From contig CAXOVY010000017.1 of assembly GCA_964213355.1 (NCBI GenBank), positions 30,187-94,186 of the forward strand: a DNA stretch of 64,000 nt, written 5' to 3'. Of this stretch, positions 19,759 through 28,804 are shown piece after piece (position 1 is the stretch's first letter; each line of letters begins with the position of its first letter). Origin of the DNA: JBAXAM01 sp964213355. Lineage in GTDB: Bacteria > Pseudomonadota > Gammaproteobacteria > UBA9339. The notes beneath the pieces were generated by a model. It did no database searches, was not told the DNA's origin, and was given only the letters and a program-made list of their open reading frames with translations. The position numbers were made by a program, and so were the translations under genes.

Positions 19759-20079
19759 AAAGTTCCCCTTCAATCATTGTCAAAACACCGCGTTATTATA
19801 TAGCAACTAAAGTATTTTGCGATTTTTAGATGTTCACAAAAACTCATATTCTGAGATCGTTGCGATCCCATTAATTAGCCAAGGCTCTACACATGAAAAT
19901 TAATCGATTAAAAAAGAAAGAGATATAACATAAGCATTATTATTGATGAGAGGATAATACTCAAAACTTTTCATGCATAGGCCTTTTAGGGCTGTTATCA
20001 ATTTTCTTGATTTTCTTCTATTTTAAATTATCATGGCACTGCTTTTTTGGTCAATAAAATAATAAGGAGTTTAAACACT
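19759..20079. other. Intergenic region between divergent genes
   Basis: This 321-base AT-rich stretch separates the M13 peptidase from the small leader-peptide gene and must hold promoters for both directions. I see no convincing paired -35/-10 boxes, no RNA gene and no ORF longer than about 11 codons. The AAGGAG binding site of the downstream gene lies at its right end. Confidence 0.5.
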
Positions 20080-20334
20080 ATGAATAGCAATATTATCGAG
20101 TTAAATCAAAAAGAGATTTCCTCCATTTCTGGTGGAAAAGAAAGCAATCCTGGTATAGATAAAGAAACCAAACCTTGCGAATCCGGATTTATGTGTTACA
20201 AAGAAAAGTTCTCTGATGCGGTAGACTGGTCAATAGACTGGTCGAAAGCAAACGTAAACTACGTGCTCTGTACAGTAGGGGGATTTGTTGCAGGACTTTT
20301 CACCTATGCCGTAGTGAAGAGAACAAAAAAGTAA
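20080..20334 (+). CDS. Small peptide with double-glycine leader, bacteriocin-like
   Basis: An 84-residue product starts at ATG 20080 behind AAGGAG. Residues 1-19 (MNSNIIELNQKEISSISGG) match the double-glycine leader of class II bacteriocins and microcins: hydrophobic residues at spaced positions, Glu, then Ile-Ser-Gly-Gly. Processing after G19 would leave a 65-residue peptide with three cysteines and one hydrophobic segment (YVLCTVGGFVAGLFTYAVV) followed by a basic tail. No C39 peptidase-transporter, immunity gene or modification enzyme is next to it. The leader is seen; bacteriocin function is inference. A membrane protein with a chance GG motif is the alternative. Confidence 0.6.
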   Translation: MNSNIIELNQKEISSISGGKESNPGIDKETKPCESGFMCYKEKFSDAVDWSIDWSKANVNYVLCTVGGFVAGLFTYAVVKRTKK

Positions 20335-20415
20335 ACTAAAAAAGAGAATGTGATAAGTAACTTTCATTACAATAATAATAAAATTAGTTACCTGACCAAA
20401 TAAAGATAAGGAGAA

Positions 20416-20488
20416 GCAACAGCTCATTTCTGTGAAGCTGTTGCATTATCCAAATTTGGATAATGCATGTTGACTAAATTTGGATAAT
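20416..20488. promoter_or_regulatory. Hairpin plus 24-bp palindrome, likely operator
   Basis: A 9-bp stem (20416-20424 with 20436-20444, GCAACAGCT/AGCTGTTGC) runs into a perfect 24-base palindrome at 20443-20466 centred on CCAAATTTGG. The right half AAATTTGGATAAT is repeated directly at 20476-20488, 24 bases later. The ATPase gene starts 17 bases after this. Two spaced copies of a half-site just ahead of a gene suggest a repressor site, possibly autoregulatory. Confidence 0.5.
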
Positions 20489-20505
20489 AGTATAATCTTT
20501 TGGTC

Positions 20506-21879
20506 ATGGACATAAGATTTGCCCCACATAATTCTCACTTAGATACCCCAAAACACTTTGTTGATCGCGACCCACATTTGCAGCGTCTAAAAAAACAAAA
20601 GTACGTTTACCAATCACCTATTATTAAACAGCTACCGACCACTATTCCAGGTATTTATACTGTGGGCGGTGGGCGACAAATCGGTAAAACTACATTACTC
20701 AAACAATGGATGCTTTCGCTCCTAGAACAAAAAATCATACCGCAAGCAATTGCCTTTTTCTCCGGGGAGCTTATTGACGATCACCATGCATTGCTTGATC
20801 TGATACAAAACCACTTGGAATCTACACCTCTTGTGAAGCTTCATTACTTAATAATCGATGAAGTAACCTATATTCGCGATTGGGATAAAGCGATCAAATA
20901 TGCTGCCGATGCCGGTTTATTGAAAAACACAGTATTAGTTTTAACTGGATCTGACCTGGTATTAATTCAGGAAGCTAGAATGCGTTTTCCGGGCAGACGA
21001 GGAATTGCAACTCAAGTGGACTTTCATCTTTACCCACTAACCTTTCGCGAAACAGTTGTCCTAAAAAAATTTGATTTGCAAAAAATAACGGGCAACAGCC
21101 TGGATGAATTATATAAATTGTTTAATGATTATTTAAAGCATGGCGGCTACTTAACCGCAATTAATGATTGGGCGATATCAGAATCAATTGCTCCAGCAAC
21201 CTTGCGAACTTATTCTGACTGGATTCGCGGAGACATGTTACGCCGAGGAAAACAAGAACATTATTTACGCGAAATCTTGTCTGCTATTATCAAACGTTAT
21301 TGTACTCAGGTTAGCTGGCACACTCTTGCCCACGATTTATCAATTGATCACCATAAAACCGTCGCCGATTACATTAATCTATTAAGCTCCATGGATGTGA
21401 CATTTATTCAATCAGCATTATCAGAGGATAAGCTCACTGGGGCTCCCAAAAAAGCCAAAAAAATTATTTTCATGGATCCATTTATTTTTCATGCTATAAG
21501 GCTATGGCTATGGCCAATTGAAAATCCATATGTGACGCAAATTGAAGCGGCAGTCAACGATCCGATTTTATCATCCAAATTGGTAGAGGCATGCGTTGTA
21601 ACTCATTGTCAGCGCTTATGGCCAACTTACTACATCAAAGCAGACGGTGAAGTTGATATTGCCTATATTGACCAACAGCGCTTCTGGCCAATTGAAATTA
21701 AATGGACTAACCAGGTTCGCCCCCATGAATACAAGCAAATTCAAAAATACTCCAACGCTCGCATTTTGGTAAAACCAAAGACTAGCGGCAAAGTTGGCAA
21801 CATTTATCTTGAACCACTACCAGTGGCCTTGCTCAGATTATCCCCAATACACCAGCCCAGCATCTTGCTGCCGAAATAG
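20506..21879 (+). CDS. AAA+ ATPase with DUF4143 nuclease-like C-terminus
   Basis: This 457-residue protein has Walker A GGGRQIGKTTL (about 49-59) and Walker B LIIDEVTYI (about 120). A helical domain follows, and the C-terminal part has GEVDIAYIDQQRFWPIEIKW, with the spacing of a PD-(D/E)XK-like core. This is the AAA_14/DUF4143 architecture, common in mobile and poorly understood loci of bacteria and archaea. ATG 20506 is preferred over the TTG at 20500. The 3' end overlaps the convergent glycogen fusion gene by 42 bases. The upstream palindrome suggests its own control. Role unknown; defence or antitoxin-type functions have been suggested for relatives. Confidence 0.8.
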   Translation: MDIRFAPHNSHLDTPKHFVDRDPHLQRLKKQKYVYQSPIIKQLPTTIPGIYTVGGGRQIGKTTLLKQWMLSLLEQKIIPQAIAFFSGELIDDHHALLDLIQNHLESTPLVKLHYLIIDEVTYIRDWDKAIKYAADAGLLKNTVLVLTGSDLVLIQEARMRFPGRRGIATQVDFHLYPLTFRETVVLKKFDLQKITGNSLDELYKLFNDYLKHGGYLTAINDWAISESIAPATLRTYSDWIRGDMLRRGKQEHYLREILSAIIKRYCTQVSWHTLAHDLSIDHHKTVADYINLLSSMDVTFIQSALSEDKLTGAPKKAKKIIFMDPFIFHAIRLWLWPIENPYVTQIEAAVNDPILSSKLVEACVVTHCQRLWPTYYIKADGEVDIAYIDQQRFWPIEIKWTNQVRPHEYKQIQKYSNARILVKPKTSGKVGNIYLEPLPVALLRLSPIHQPSILLPK

Positions 21880-24800
21880 CATTGGGTTATAAGGCAGCAC
21901 CCGCACGCCATATGAATAAAATCCAGTATCTTCAATTTGATACTCAGCGACATAAGTTAGAACACCAACTTCGCGCGATTCAATACGCTGGAGGCTAATA
22001 ATTACTGGATTGCAGCGGTGACTGTTGGTTCTGATCAACACAAATTCAACTTTTAGTTCACTGGACTCCATTTTGCCTGAAAATAATAACAGCTTAACTT
22101 TCAATAAACCACCGGATGTAATCTTACCATCTTGAATGCCATTAACAAAAATAGCTTTAATTTTTACCGTATTAAAGCGCTCAGTAATATCTTGCTTCCA
22201 TGCAACTATCTTTTTCAAATCTTCTAAATTATTCTGCATTAACTGTTCATTACGTAGTACAACTGGACTATAAAAATTATTGGCATAATCTCGCACCATT
22301 CTTGAAGTGTTATAATTACAAGCAACCAAAGCAATTGATGCTTTCATTTTTTCTACCCACCCAGAATTAAAACCAGCGCGATTGGCTTTATAATAAAGGG
22401 GAACAATCTCCGTTTCGAGCGTTTCCAACAAACACATGTTTTCCACATCATCACGCTTATCAATATCATCCACAATTGTCAAACTTTCAATCTGCCATCC
22501 CACCTGATCATTATAAGCTTCGTCCCACCACCCATCTTTAGTAGAAAAATTCAATCCGCCATTAATCCCCGCTTTCATACCACTGGTACCACAAGCTTCA
22601 CGCCCCAATATTGGCGTATTCAGCCACACATCCACACCCTGCACCAATAATTTTGCTAAACCAATATTATATTCCTCAAGAAAAATAATATGTCCATTAA
22701 ACATATCCAGCCGCAATGTTTCAATGATTTCACGAATCAGATCCCTGCCACCATCATCAGCGGGATGTGCTTTCCCAGCCATTAAAACTACCACAGGCTC
22801 TTTTTCATTATTTAAAACACGAGCCAACCTCTGTGGATCACGCAAAAACAAGTCATTACGCTTATATGCAGTAAAGCGTCGCGACAAGCCGATCACCAAA
22901 GTATTATTGGTAAGACATTTCAAAGAAGCATTGATCAGCTGCTTGCTTTCATTACGCAACGTATATTGTTCAACCAGCAATTGCCGCACCACTTTAAGTA
23001 ATTTTTCTTTTTGTATCTGATGCGCCTTCCATACTTCTCCATTATCTATCGACTTAACTTTCTCCCAAACCAATGCCTCATCTTGCTTTTTAATCCATCC
23101 GCTTGGTAGGTAATCTTCATACAACAATCTCATTGTTCCACCCAACCAAGTTGCTAAATGAACTCCATTAGTTGCCACATCAATTGGTACTTCACACTCG
23201 AGTAGTCCGGGCCATATTGCATTCCACATTACTCGTGCAACTTTGCCATGCAACCTTGAAACAGCATTAGCACTTAAAGTCAAGCGTAGTGCCAAAACCG
23301 TCATCGAAAAAACTCTTACCATAGGATCCACATCACGCGCCAAATTAAATAATTTATCAAACGTAATACCCAAGCGAGAAACAGCATAATCTTGTAAATA
23401 TTTTTTTATCAAGTCCTCAGCAAAAGTTTCATTACCTGCAGCAACGGGGGTATGCGTTGTAAAAATAGAAGAACTCCGTACTATTTCACATGCCTCATCA
23501 AAAATATATCCTTGATGACATAAACCCCTAATTCGTTCTAATAACAGAAAAGCGGAATGTCCTTCATTGAGATGATATAACGCTGGTTTTATATCAAGCT
23601 TATCCACTAAAAGCCTAGTTCCACCAATCCCTAAAACCAATTCCTGCATCAAACGAACTTCACGCGAACCGCCATATAAACTATTGGTAATCTCACGATC
23701 AGTTGCAACATTTTCCACTACATCAGTATCAAGCAAATAAAGACTAGCGCGACCTACGATAACCTCCCACACCTGCATATATACCGTACGACCTAAAATC
23801 TCAACACCAACTAACACTGCCTTACCTGAAGCATCATTAACTTTGCGCATTGGAATTTGATTTGGATCCCAAGTTTCATAGAGAGCTTCTTGCTCACCTT
23901 TAGCATTAATCAGTTGTCTAAAATATCCTTGCTTATAAAACAACCCAACAGCAATCGTAGGCACAGACAGATCCGACATTGCTTTCAGGTAATCACCAGC
24001 AAGAATACCCAAACCCCCAGAATAAATTGGAAGACATTCAGCAATACCATATTCCATACAGAAATAAGCGATCGGATTTGCCACGCTAACTGAAGTAGCG
24101 TTACAAAGTTTAACAACTCCATGGTTAGTTTGCATGTAGCCAGTAAAATCGGCTATAACTTTATTGTACAACCATATATAATCTTCATTATCAGCTGCAG
24201 TTTGTAAGGCATGCGATGAAACTAAATTCAAAAAATATACGGGATTATGACGCACTTGCTCCCACAATACTGGATCAATCTTCTGAAATAATGTTTTGGC
24301 TTCTTCATGCCACGACCACCAAAAATTATAAGCAAGAACACGTAGCTCTTTTATTTTTTCGGGCAAAATACATTCGTATTGAAATAAATGGAAGCGTGGC
24401 TTAGTAGCCTCAGCTTCATGAATACTAGTAACGCACACGTTATCCAAACCAGTAACATCGAATATTGCACCAGCAAGTTTATTAAACTTGATCGCCCACA
24501 CATAAGCATCGAGATAATCTTGATAAAACAATTTCCAATCGGCAAAATTGGCTACTTGCAAAGCTTTGGTGCGAACATTAGCACTATACGCCTGGTCATG
24601 ACTACGCCCAACTACGGTTTGCAAATACTCACCCAAATAAACAATGACTTTTTGCTCATCATAATCTTTGCGCTTTAATACAAACACAGCATCAACATGA
24701 TCCTGTTTGAGATTATTTATAAAGCAACCAAAACCGGATAAATCAGTAGTAATTGTCGGGGTGGAAGAAGCGATACTTTCCAGTGGCGTATAACCCCACG

Positions 24801-26091
24801 GTTCATAAAAAGAGGGAAAAATACTCAAATCACAAGCAGCAAGAATCTGCTCATACGTAATATCAAATACGCCATCATCACCTTGTAAATAAGCATCTGA
24901 GAACACCACATGAATTTTATGCTCTGGCTTTTTTAGATCTAATTCATGGCATAATTTAATAATGCTATCGCTAGCAGGATTATCGATTCTGTGCGTAGCT
25001 ATGCCCAGGGCATCAAGTTGCCCTTGATATTTAGTTAAATTGGCCATAAGCAAGCTATCTTGTTCACTGTGCCAATTAGCTGCAATTAAAAAAAACACTA
25101 CTATTGGTGGAGCATTTTCAGCCAACCCATTTTCGAGCTGAGCTAAACTCTTCAGTAAGACATCAAAGCCTTTATTGTGAAATTCATAACGTCCAGAAGT
25201 AACCCATAACAAAGCATTAGCGTCTATTGGCCGCCCAATTACAAGGCTTGCAACCTGTAATAATTTTGCTCGGACTTCTGGCCTTTTGGCGGAAACAATC
25301 TCCTTGCTCTTTTGCTCAATATCTAAACCATTTAATACTATCTTGTCCGGATATTTACCCAACATAACCCTAGCTTCGTCTGCAGCAACATCGCTAACCA
25401 CAGTAAAACAATCAGCTTCACGTGCTGTTGCTTTTTCTAATGAATGTTTGGCAAAAACCTCATGTTTCCGTGCTTGAACTGCAGGATCAAAAGTCGAAGG
25501 AAGGTTATAAATCGTTTTATTGTCTTGGGACATGGCTCTACCCAAAACTGTAGCATGGGTAGTAAATACGGTGGCTATTGTATTGGCATGCTTTTTTAAA
25601 TAAAGCAATCCAGCACCACACATCCATTCATGGAAATGTGCAACTATTTGCCGCTCTTGGATCAGCATTTCCTCGGCTAACGCACAAATCACTTCACCCG
25701 CAGCGGTTGAAAATAAAATCGGCTCTTGATAATCGTAATTGCTGCCTAGCGAATCAACCCCAAAATCAGCCCACAAATTATAGAGCAAGGCATCAATTTT
25801 ATAACGTTGCTTAAACTCTACTAAAACAACAGTTGGTTTGGCTTCAGTATCCCAATAACCAACATGACATAAAATATTTTTCGCTACTAACTTCTTTTTA
25901 ATATCATCTAAAAATGGCGAGGAAGATTCAACAAAACCCTTGTTCTGCTCATGCCATGGGCCAATTAAAATATAATTATTGCCAAAGTTTTTAATAACCT
26001 GCTTGAGCTTCGATTGCAATACCGTATAAATGCCACCGACTTTATTGCAAACCTCCCAACTAACTTCAAATAAAAAATCATGACTGTTCAT
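21838..26091 (-). CDS. GT3 glycogen synthase fused to GT35 alpha-glucan phosphorylase
   Basis: One 1417-residue frame joins two enzymes. Residues 1 to about 560 are a eukaryote-type glycogen synthase (GT3): EVSWEVCNKVGGIYTVL at the start, HFHEWMCG, TTHATVLGRAM and SFYEPWGYTPLES. GT3 enzymes normally use UDP-glucose. From about 575 the protein is a short-type alpha-glucan phosphorylase (GT35) with its N-terminal domain (ELRVLAYNFWWSWHEEA) and the PLP-lysine motif EACGTSGMKAGINGG, lysine K1173. So one chain could both lengthen glycogen and release glucose-1-phosphate. It is the last gene of the glycogen operon, overlapping the GH57 gene by 14 bases. No stop or frameshift breaks the joint. Confidence 0.9.
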   Translation of the reverse strand: MNSHDFLFEVSWEVCNKVGGIYTVLQSKLKQVIKNFGNNYILIGPWHEQNKGFVESSSPFLDDIKKKLVAKNILCHVGYWDTEAKPTVVLVEFKQRYKIDALLYNLWADFGVDSLGSNYDYQEPILFSTAAGEVICALAEEMLIQERQIVAHFHEWMCGAGLLYLKKHANTIATVFTTHATVLGRAMSQDNKTIYNLPSTFDPAVQARKHEVFAKHSLEKATAREADCFTVVSDVAADEARVMLGKYPDKIVLNGLDIEQKSKEIVSAKRPEVRAKLLQVASLVIGRPIDANALLWVTSGRYEFHNKGFDVLLKSLAQLENGLAENAPPIVVFFLIAANWHSEQDSLLMANLTKYQGQLDALGIATHRIDNPASDSIIKLCHELDLKKPEHKIHVVFSDAYLQGDDGVFDITYEQILAACDLSIFPSFYEPWGYTPLESIASSTPTITTDLSGFGCFINNLKQDHVDAVFVLKRKDYDEQKVIVYLGEYLQTVVGRSHDQAYSANVRTKALQVANFADWKLFYQDYLDAYVWAIKFNKLAGAIFDVTGLDNVCVTSIHEAEATKPRFHLFQYECILPEKIKELRVLAYNFWWSWHEEAKTLFQKIDPVLWEQVRHNPVYFLNLVSSHALQTAADNEDYIWLYNKVIADFTGYMQTNHGVVKLCNATSVSVANPIAYFCMEYGIAECLPIYSGGLGILAGDYLKAMSDLSVPTIAVGLFYKQGYFRQLINAKGEQEALYETWDPNQIPMRKVNDASGKAVLVGVEILGRTVYMQVWEVIVGRASLYLLDTDVVENVATDREITNSLYGGSREVRLMQELVLGIGGTRLLVDKLDIKPALYHLNEGHSAFLLLERIRGLCHQGYIFDEACEIVRSSSIFTTHTPVAAGNETFAEDLIKKYLQDYAVSRLGITFDKLFNLARDVDPMVRVFSMTVLALRLTLSANAVSRLHGKVARVMWNAIWPGLLECEVPIDVATNGVHLATWLGGTMRLLYEDYLPSGWIKKQDEALVWEKVKSIDNGEVWKAHQIQKEKLLKVVRQLLVEQYTLRNESKQLINASLKCLTNNTLVIGLSRRFTAYKRNDLFLRDPQRLARVLNNEKEPVVVLMAGKAHPADDGGRDLIREIIETLRLDMFNGHIIFLEEYNIGLAKLLVQGVDVWLNTPILGREACGTSGMKAGINGGLNFSTKDGWWDEAYNDQVGWQIESLTIVDDIDKRDDVENMCLLETLETEIVPLYYKANRAGFNSGWVEKMKASIALVACNYNTSRMVRDYANNFYSPVVLRNEQLMQNNLEDLKKIVAWKQDITERFNTVKIKAIFVNGIQDGKITSGGLLKVKLLLFSGKMESSELKVEFVLIRTNSHRCNPVIISLQRIESREVGVLTYVAEYQIEDTGFYSYGVRVLPYNPMLFRQQDAGLVYWG

Positions 26092-27370
26092 ATTTCACCC
26101 CAACCCAGCGACGAAAAAAATCCCACACCTGATCAGCAAAACTATACTTTTCTTTAGGTGTAGACATTTCCTGAAATAGCTGTGTTTTCCTTTTGGTTAC
26201 TTCTAAAGCAAAATCACAAACAATATTCTGATAATTAATATAAGCTTCATACGGATTTCGATACGGATTAAAATATTTGTGCACATCGCCATCAGCAGCA
26301 TATTTAGTACACATATAATAAAAATGATCCGAAGTTAAAAAACTACGCCAAGTGGCTAACATTTCAGGATCGTGCAATGCATAGACATCTTGTTCTAAAG
26401 CATAAACAGCATGCAAAGCATCTTCCTGCAAATCATTACCACGCCAAGCACTCAAATCTCGATCAACATCTGCCCATGACATAAAATGAGGAACGTCCAA
26501 TGAAGCAACTGGCTGCAACTTTTGCGCAACCTCAGATGGCGTCATAAAAGTATATTCTGGATGGCGTAAAATATAATCCGGCATATGTTTTAGAAACTCG
26601 AAAATTCCTGATTCTTGCCATTGATGCTCACCAAATGTTTCAAAATCCATGAACAAATTAATGACATCAGCTTGGCCATGCAACGCATGCAACCAATAGG
26701 CATATTTATCAGCATAAACTGGATACTCTGACCAAGTACGCTCCGAAAAACGAAAAGCAATATCATCAGTTAAATGATAATTGCGTAGTAGTAATTTAAG
26801 CTGGCTACAACCTTTTGGCTGATAAACAAAATTCGCACTACGCCAGCCTAAAATTTTATCGGCACCTTCAGCCAAAATTGTTTTATAACCCAAAGACTCT
26901 ACTACTTTAGCAAGCTCATTATTATAAATTAATTCAGTATTCCTAAAAGTAGTGGCGTCATAATCAAACTCTTTTTTAATTAGCTCTCTATGTTCGGCTA
27001 CCTGCCGCTTAAACTCTTCTTGGGAAAATAAAAAACTCAAACTGTGATAATAGGTTTCATTAAGAAATTCTACTTGCCCCGTCGCGGCTAAGCGCTTAAA
27101 AGAATCGAGGGTTTCGGGGCTGTAACATTTACATTGTTCAATAAAAACTCCGGACAATGAAAAAGCAATCTTGAATACATTTTTATGTTTTTTAATTAGA
27201 TCTAAAAGCAGTGCATTTGTCGGCAAATAGCATTTATTTGCTACCTTAAGAAAAATTTCTCGGTTCGCTGTATCGTCTTCGTAATAATGATTTTTATCAA
27301 TATCAAAATATGTATATTTTCTCAACCGCTTTGGCTGATGCACCTGAAAGTATAAGCAAATTGTAACCAT
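26078..27370 (-). CDS. GH57 glycoside hydrolase, alpha-amylase type
   Basis: This 430-residue GH57 enzyme starts MVTICLYFQVHQPKRLR, the typical first motif with HQP. The likely nucleophile is E146 in FRNTELIYNNE and the acid/base D242 in MDFETFGEHQ. The spacing is that of the alpha-amylase branch (PF03065) rather than the longer GH57 branching enzymes, but branching activity is not excluded. ATG 27370 follows GAGGG and is preferred to the GTG at 27382. It sits between the GT4 gene and the fusion gene; a 94-bp inverted-repeat element ends 15 bases before its start codon. The likely role is trimming or rearranging glycogen in the cytoplasm, since there is no signal peptide. Confidence 0.87.
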   Translation of the reverse strand: MVTICLYFQVHQPKRLRKYTYFDIDKNHYYEDDTANREIFLKVANKCYLPTNALLLDLIKKHKNVFKIAFSLSGVFIEQCKCYSPETLDSFKRLAATGQVEFLNETYYHSLSFLFSQEEFKRQVAEHRELIKKEFDYDATTFRNTELIYNNELAKVVESLGYKTILAEGADKILGWRSANFVYQPKGCSQLKLLLRNYHLTDDIAFRFSERTWSEYPVYADKYAYWLHALHGQADVINLFMDFETFGEHQWQESGIFEFLKHMPDYILRHPEYTFMTPSEVAQKLQPVASLDVPHFMSWADVDRDLSAWRGNDLQEDALHAVYALEQDVYALHDPEMLATWRSFLTSDHFYYMCTKYAADGDVHKYFNPYRNPYEAYINYQNIVCDFALEVTKRKTQLFQEMSTPKEKYSFADQVWDFFRRWVGVKYEQS

Positions 27371-27385
27371 TTTTTCCCTCACAAA

Positions 27386-27479
27386 GGGGTCAGGTCTTGA
27401 ATCGTGAATTTTTAAATATCATCAAAAAAATAATTAGCAATTACTTATTATAAAAATTCACGATTCAAGACCTGACCCC
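27386..27479. repeat. 94-bp inverted-repeat (MITE/REP-like) element
   Basis: Perfect 29-base arms at 27386-27414 and 27451-27479 begin GGGGTCAGGTCTTGAATCG and enclose a 36-base AT-rich loop. From memory, GGGGTCAGGTCTTG ends are widespread in gammaproteobacteria near REP-associated (Y1) transposases; no transposase is here. The element overlaps the last codons and the stop of the GT4 gene and ends just before the GH57 binding site. As RNA it would form a very stable hairpin inside the operon transcript. Confidence 0.85.
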
Positions 27480-28802
27480 CATCTTTTTATAAAGCTCAAT
27501 TATTTTTTCCGCGGTTCTACCCCAGGTAATTGCCTGTAGCCCTTTTTGTTCATTAGCCAAGGATGTTAAACGCAGGGCTGGATATTCAAGCAGCGCTAAA
27601 ACTTTTGCCGCTACGTCTTCGGTATCCCAAAAATCAGAAACCAAGGTATGTTTTAATACTTCTGCCACACCTGATTGTTTAGAGATGATCGCAGGCACAT
27701 TATAAGAAAGCGCTTCCAAGGCTGAAAGCCCGAACGGCTCTGACACACTCGGCATCACATAGACATCGGCCAACTGATAAATCTCCCGCACCCGATCAGC
27801 ATCGAGAAAACCAGTGAAATGGACGTTCTTACCAATACGCAAATTGGCAATACGCTCAATCATTTCTCTTGTTAAATCTCCAGCACCAACTAGAACAAAC
27901 TGCACATCGCTACGTTTTTCCAGGACACGACGTGCGATCTCGATAAAGAAATATGGGCCTTTTTGGTGTGTCATCCGTCCTAAAAATAAAACCATTTTTG
28001 GCCGCGTATTATTTGCTACCGCCGAATTTAGATTGCCATTGCAGTAAATGCCATTATGCACAACTGTGATTTTTTCCGGTGCAATACCATAATATTGCAC
28101 AATATTATTTTTGGTATACTGACTCACTGCAACTATTTGATCAGCCTGCTCCATACCATATTTTTCAATAGCAAAAATTCTTTTATCAGTCCACAAACCA
28201 CTACGATCTGTTTCTAGTGCATGAATATGCAACACTACTGGCTTATGGCTATAGCGCCTAGCTTCTAGTGCGGCTAACATAGTTAACCAATCATGTGCAT
28301 GAATAAGACCGTGCTCTATGTTCTTAGCCAGACTACCTGCAACTAAAGCATACCGAAATACTTCTACCAATAAATTTACACCATATCTTCCGGTTATTCT
28401 TGCATCGGACATTTGCGCTTCAGCCGTAGCCATTGCCACTGCTTTCAATTCTACGGGCAAATGCATCTTTGCTAGTAATGCAAAAAAATCCTGCAACGTT
28501 TCATTACAAAGAAATCGCTTAAAATCTTTGGCCGAAATGTAGGGGGACAAATAAGTGGCAATTTCAGGGTATTTAATATTAACAATACCTGCAAGATCTG
28601 AACCATCTGCGGTAATTAATTTATCACACCCAATTAAATTAACATTATCAATATCAGGATTGGTAATCGCCTGTGGCAAAACTAGGGTTAAATCAATATC
28701 TCTTTTGGCCAGTTCTTTAACAATGGCATAACAAGCGGTTCCCAAACCACCACTGATCCGCGGGGGAAATTCCCAGCCATACATTAGTATTTTCATGGCC
28801 AT
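27465..28802 (-). CDS. GT4-type glycogen synthase-like glycosyltransferase
   Basis: The 445-residue GT-B enzyme has MYGWEFPPRISGGLGTA at the N-terminus, the sugar-acceptor glycine loop, then HAHDWLT near 180, VVHNGIY near 260 and SVSEPFGLSALEAL with the E(X7)E motif near 360. This resembles archaeal and bacterial GT4/GT5 glycogen synthases, but the nucleotide-sugar donor cannot be told. The gene starts 2 bases after the debranching gene's stop. Its last residues (VRS and the stop) are encoded by the 94-bp inverted repeat, so the original C-terminus has been replaced or trimmed. Presence of a GT3 synthase in the same operon makes its exact job unclear. Confidence 0.82.
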   Translation of the reverse strand: MAMKILMYGWEFPPRISGGLGTACYAIVKELAKRDIDLTLVLPQAITNPDIDNVNLIGCDKLITADGSDLAGIVNIKYPEIATYLSPYISAKDFKRFLCNETLQDFFALLAKMHLPVELKAVAMATAEAQMSDARITGRYGVNLLVEVFRYALVAGSLAKNIEHGLIHAHDWLTMLAALEARRYSHKPVVLHIHALETDRSGLWTDKRIFAIEKYGMEQADQIVAVSQYTKNNIVQYYGIAPEKITVVHNGIYCNGNLNSAVANNTRPKMVLFLGRMTHQKGPYFFIEIARRVLEKRSDVQFVLVGAGDLTREMIERIANLRIGKNVHFTGFLDADRVREIYQLADVYVMPSVSEPFGLSALEALSYNVPAIISKQSGVAEVLKHTLVSDFWDTEDVAAKVLALLEYPALRLTSLANEQKGLQAITWGRTAEKIIELYKKMGVRS

Positions 28803-28804
28803 AA

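Noticed and set aside
19893..19925. An 11-codon frame (MKINRLKKKEI) before the GG-peptide gene
   Set aside because: It has no ribosome binding site and is too short to support as a leader peptide.
20416..20444. Hairpin after the GG-peptide gene as a terminator
   Set aside because: No T run follows; it runs directly into a palindrome, so a regulatory site is more likely.
27386..27479. Reading the 94-bp inverted repeat as a Rho-independent terminator
   Set aside because: The 36-base loop and lack of a T run after the stem in either direction do not fit; a mobile repeat explains it better.
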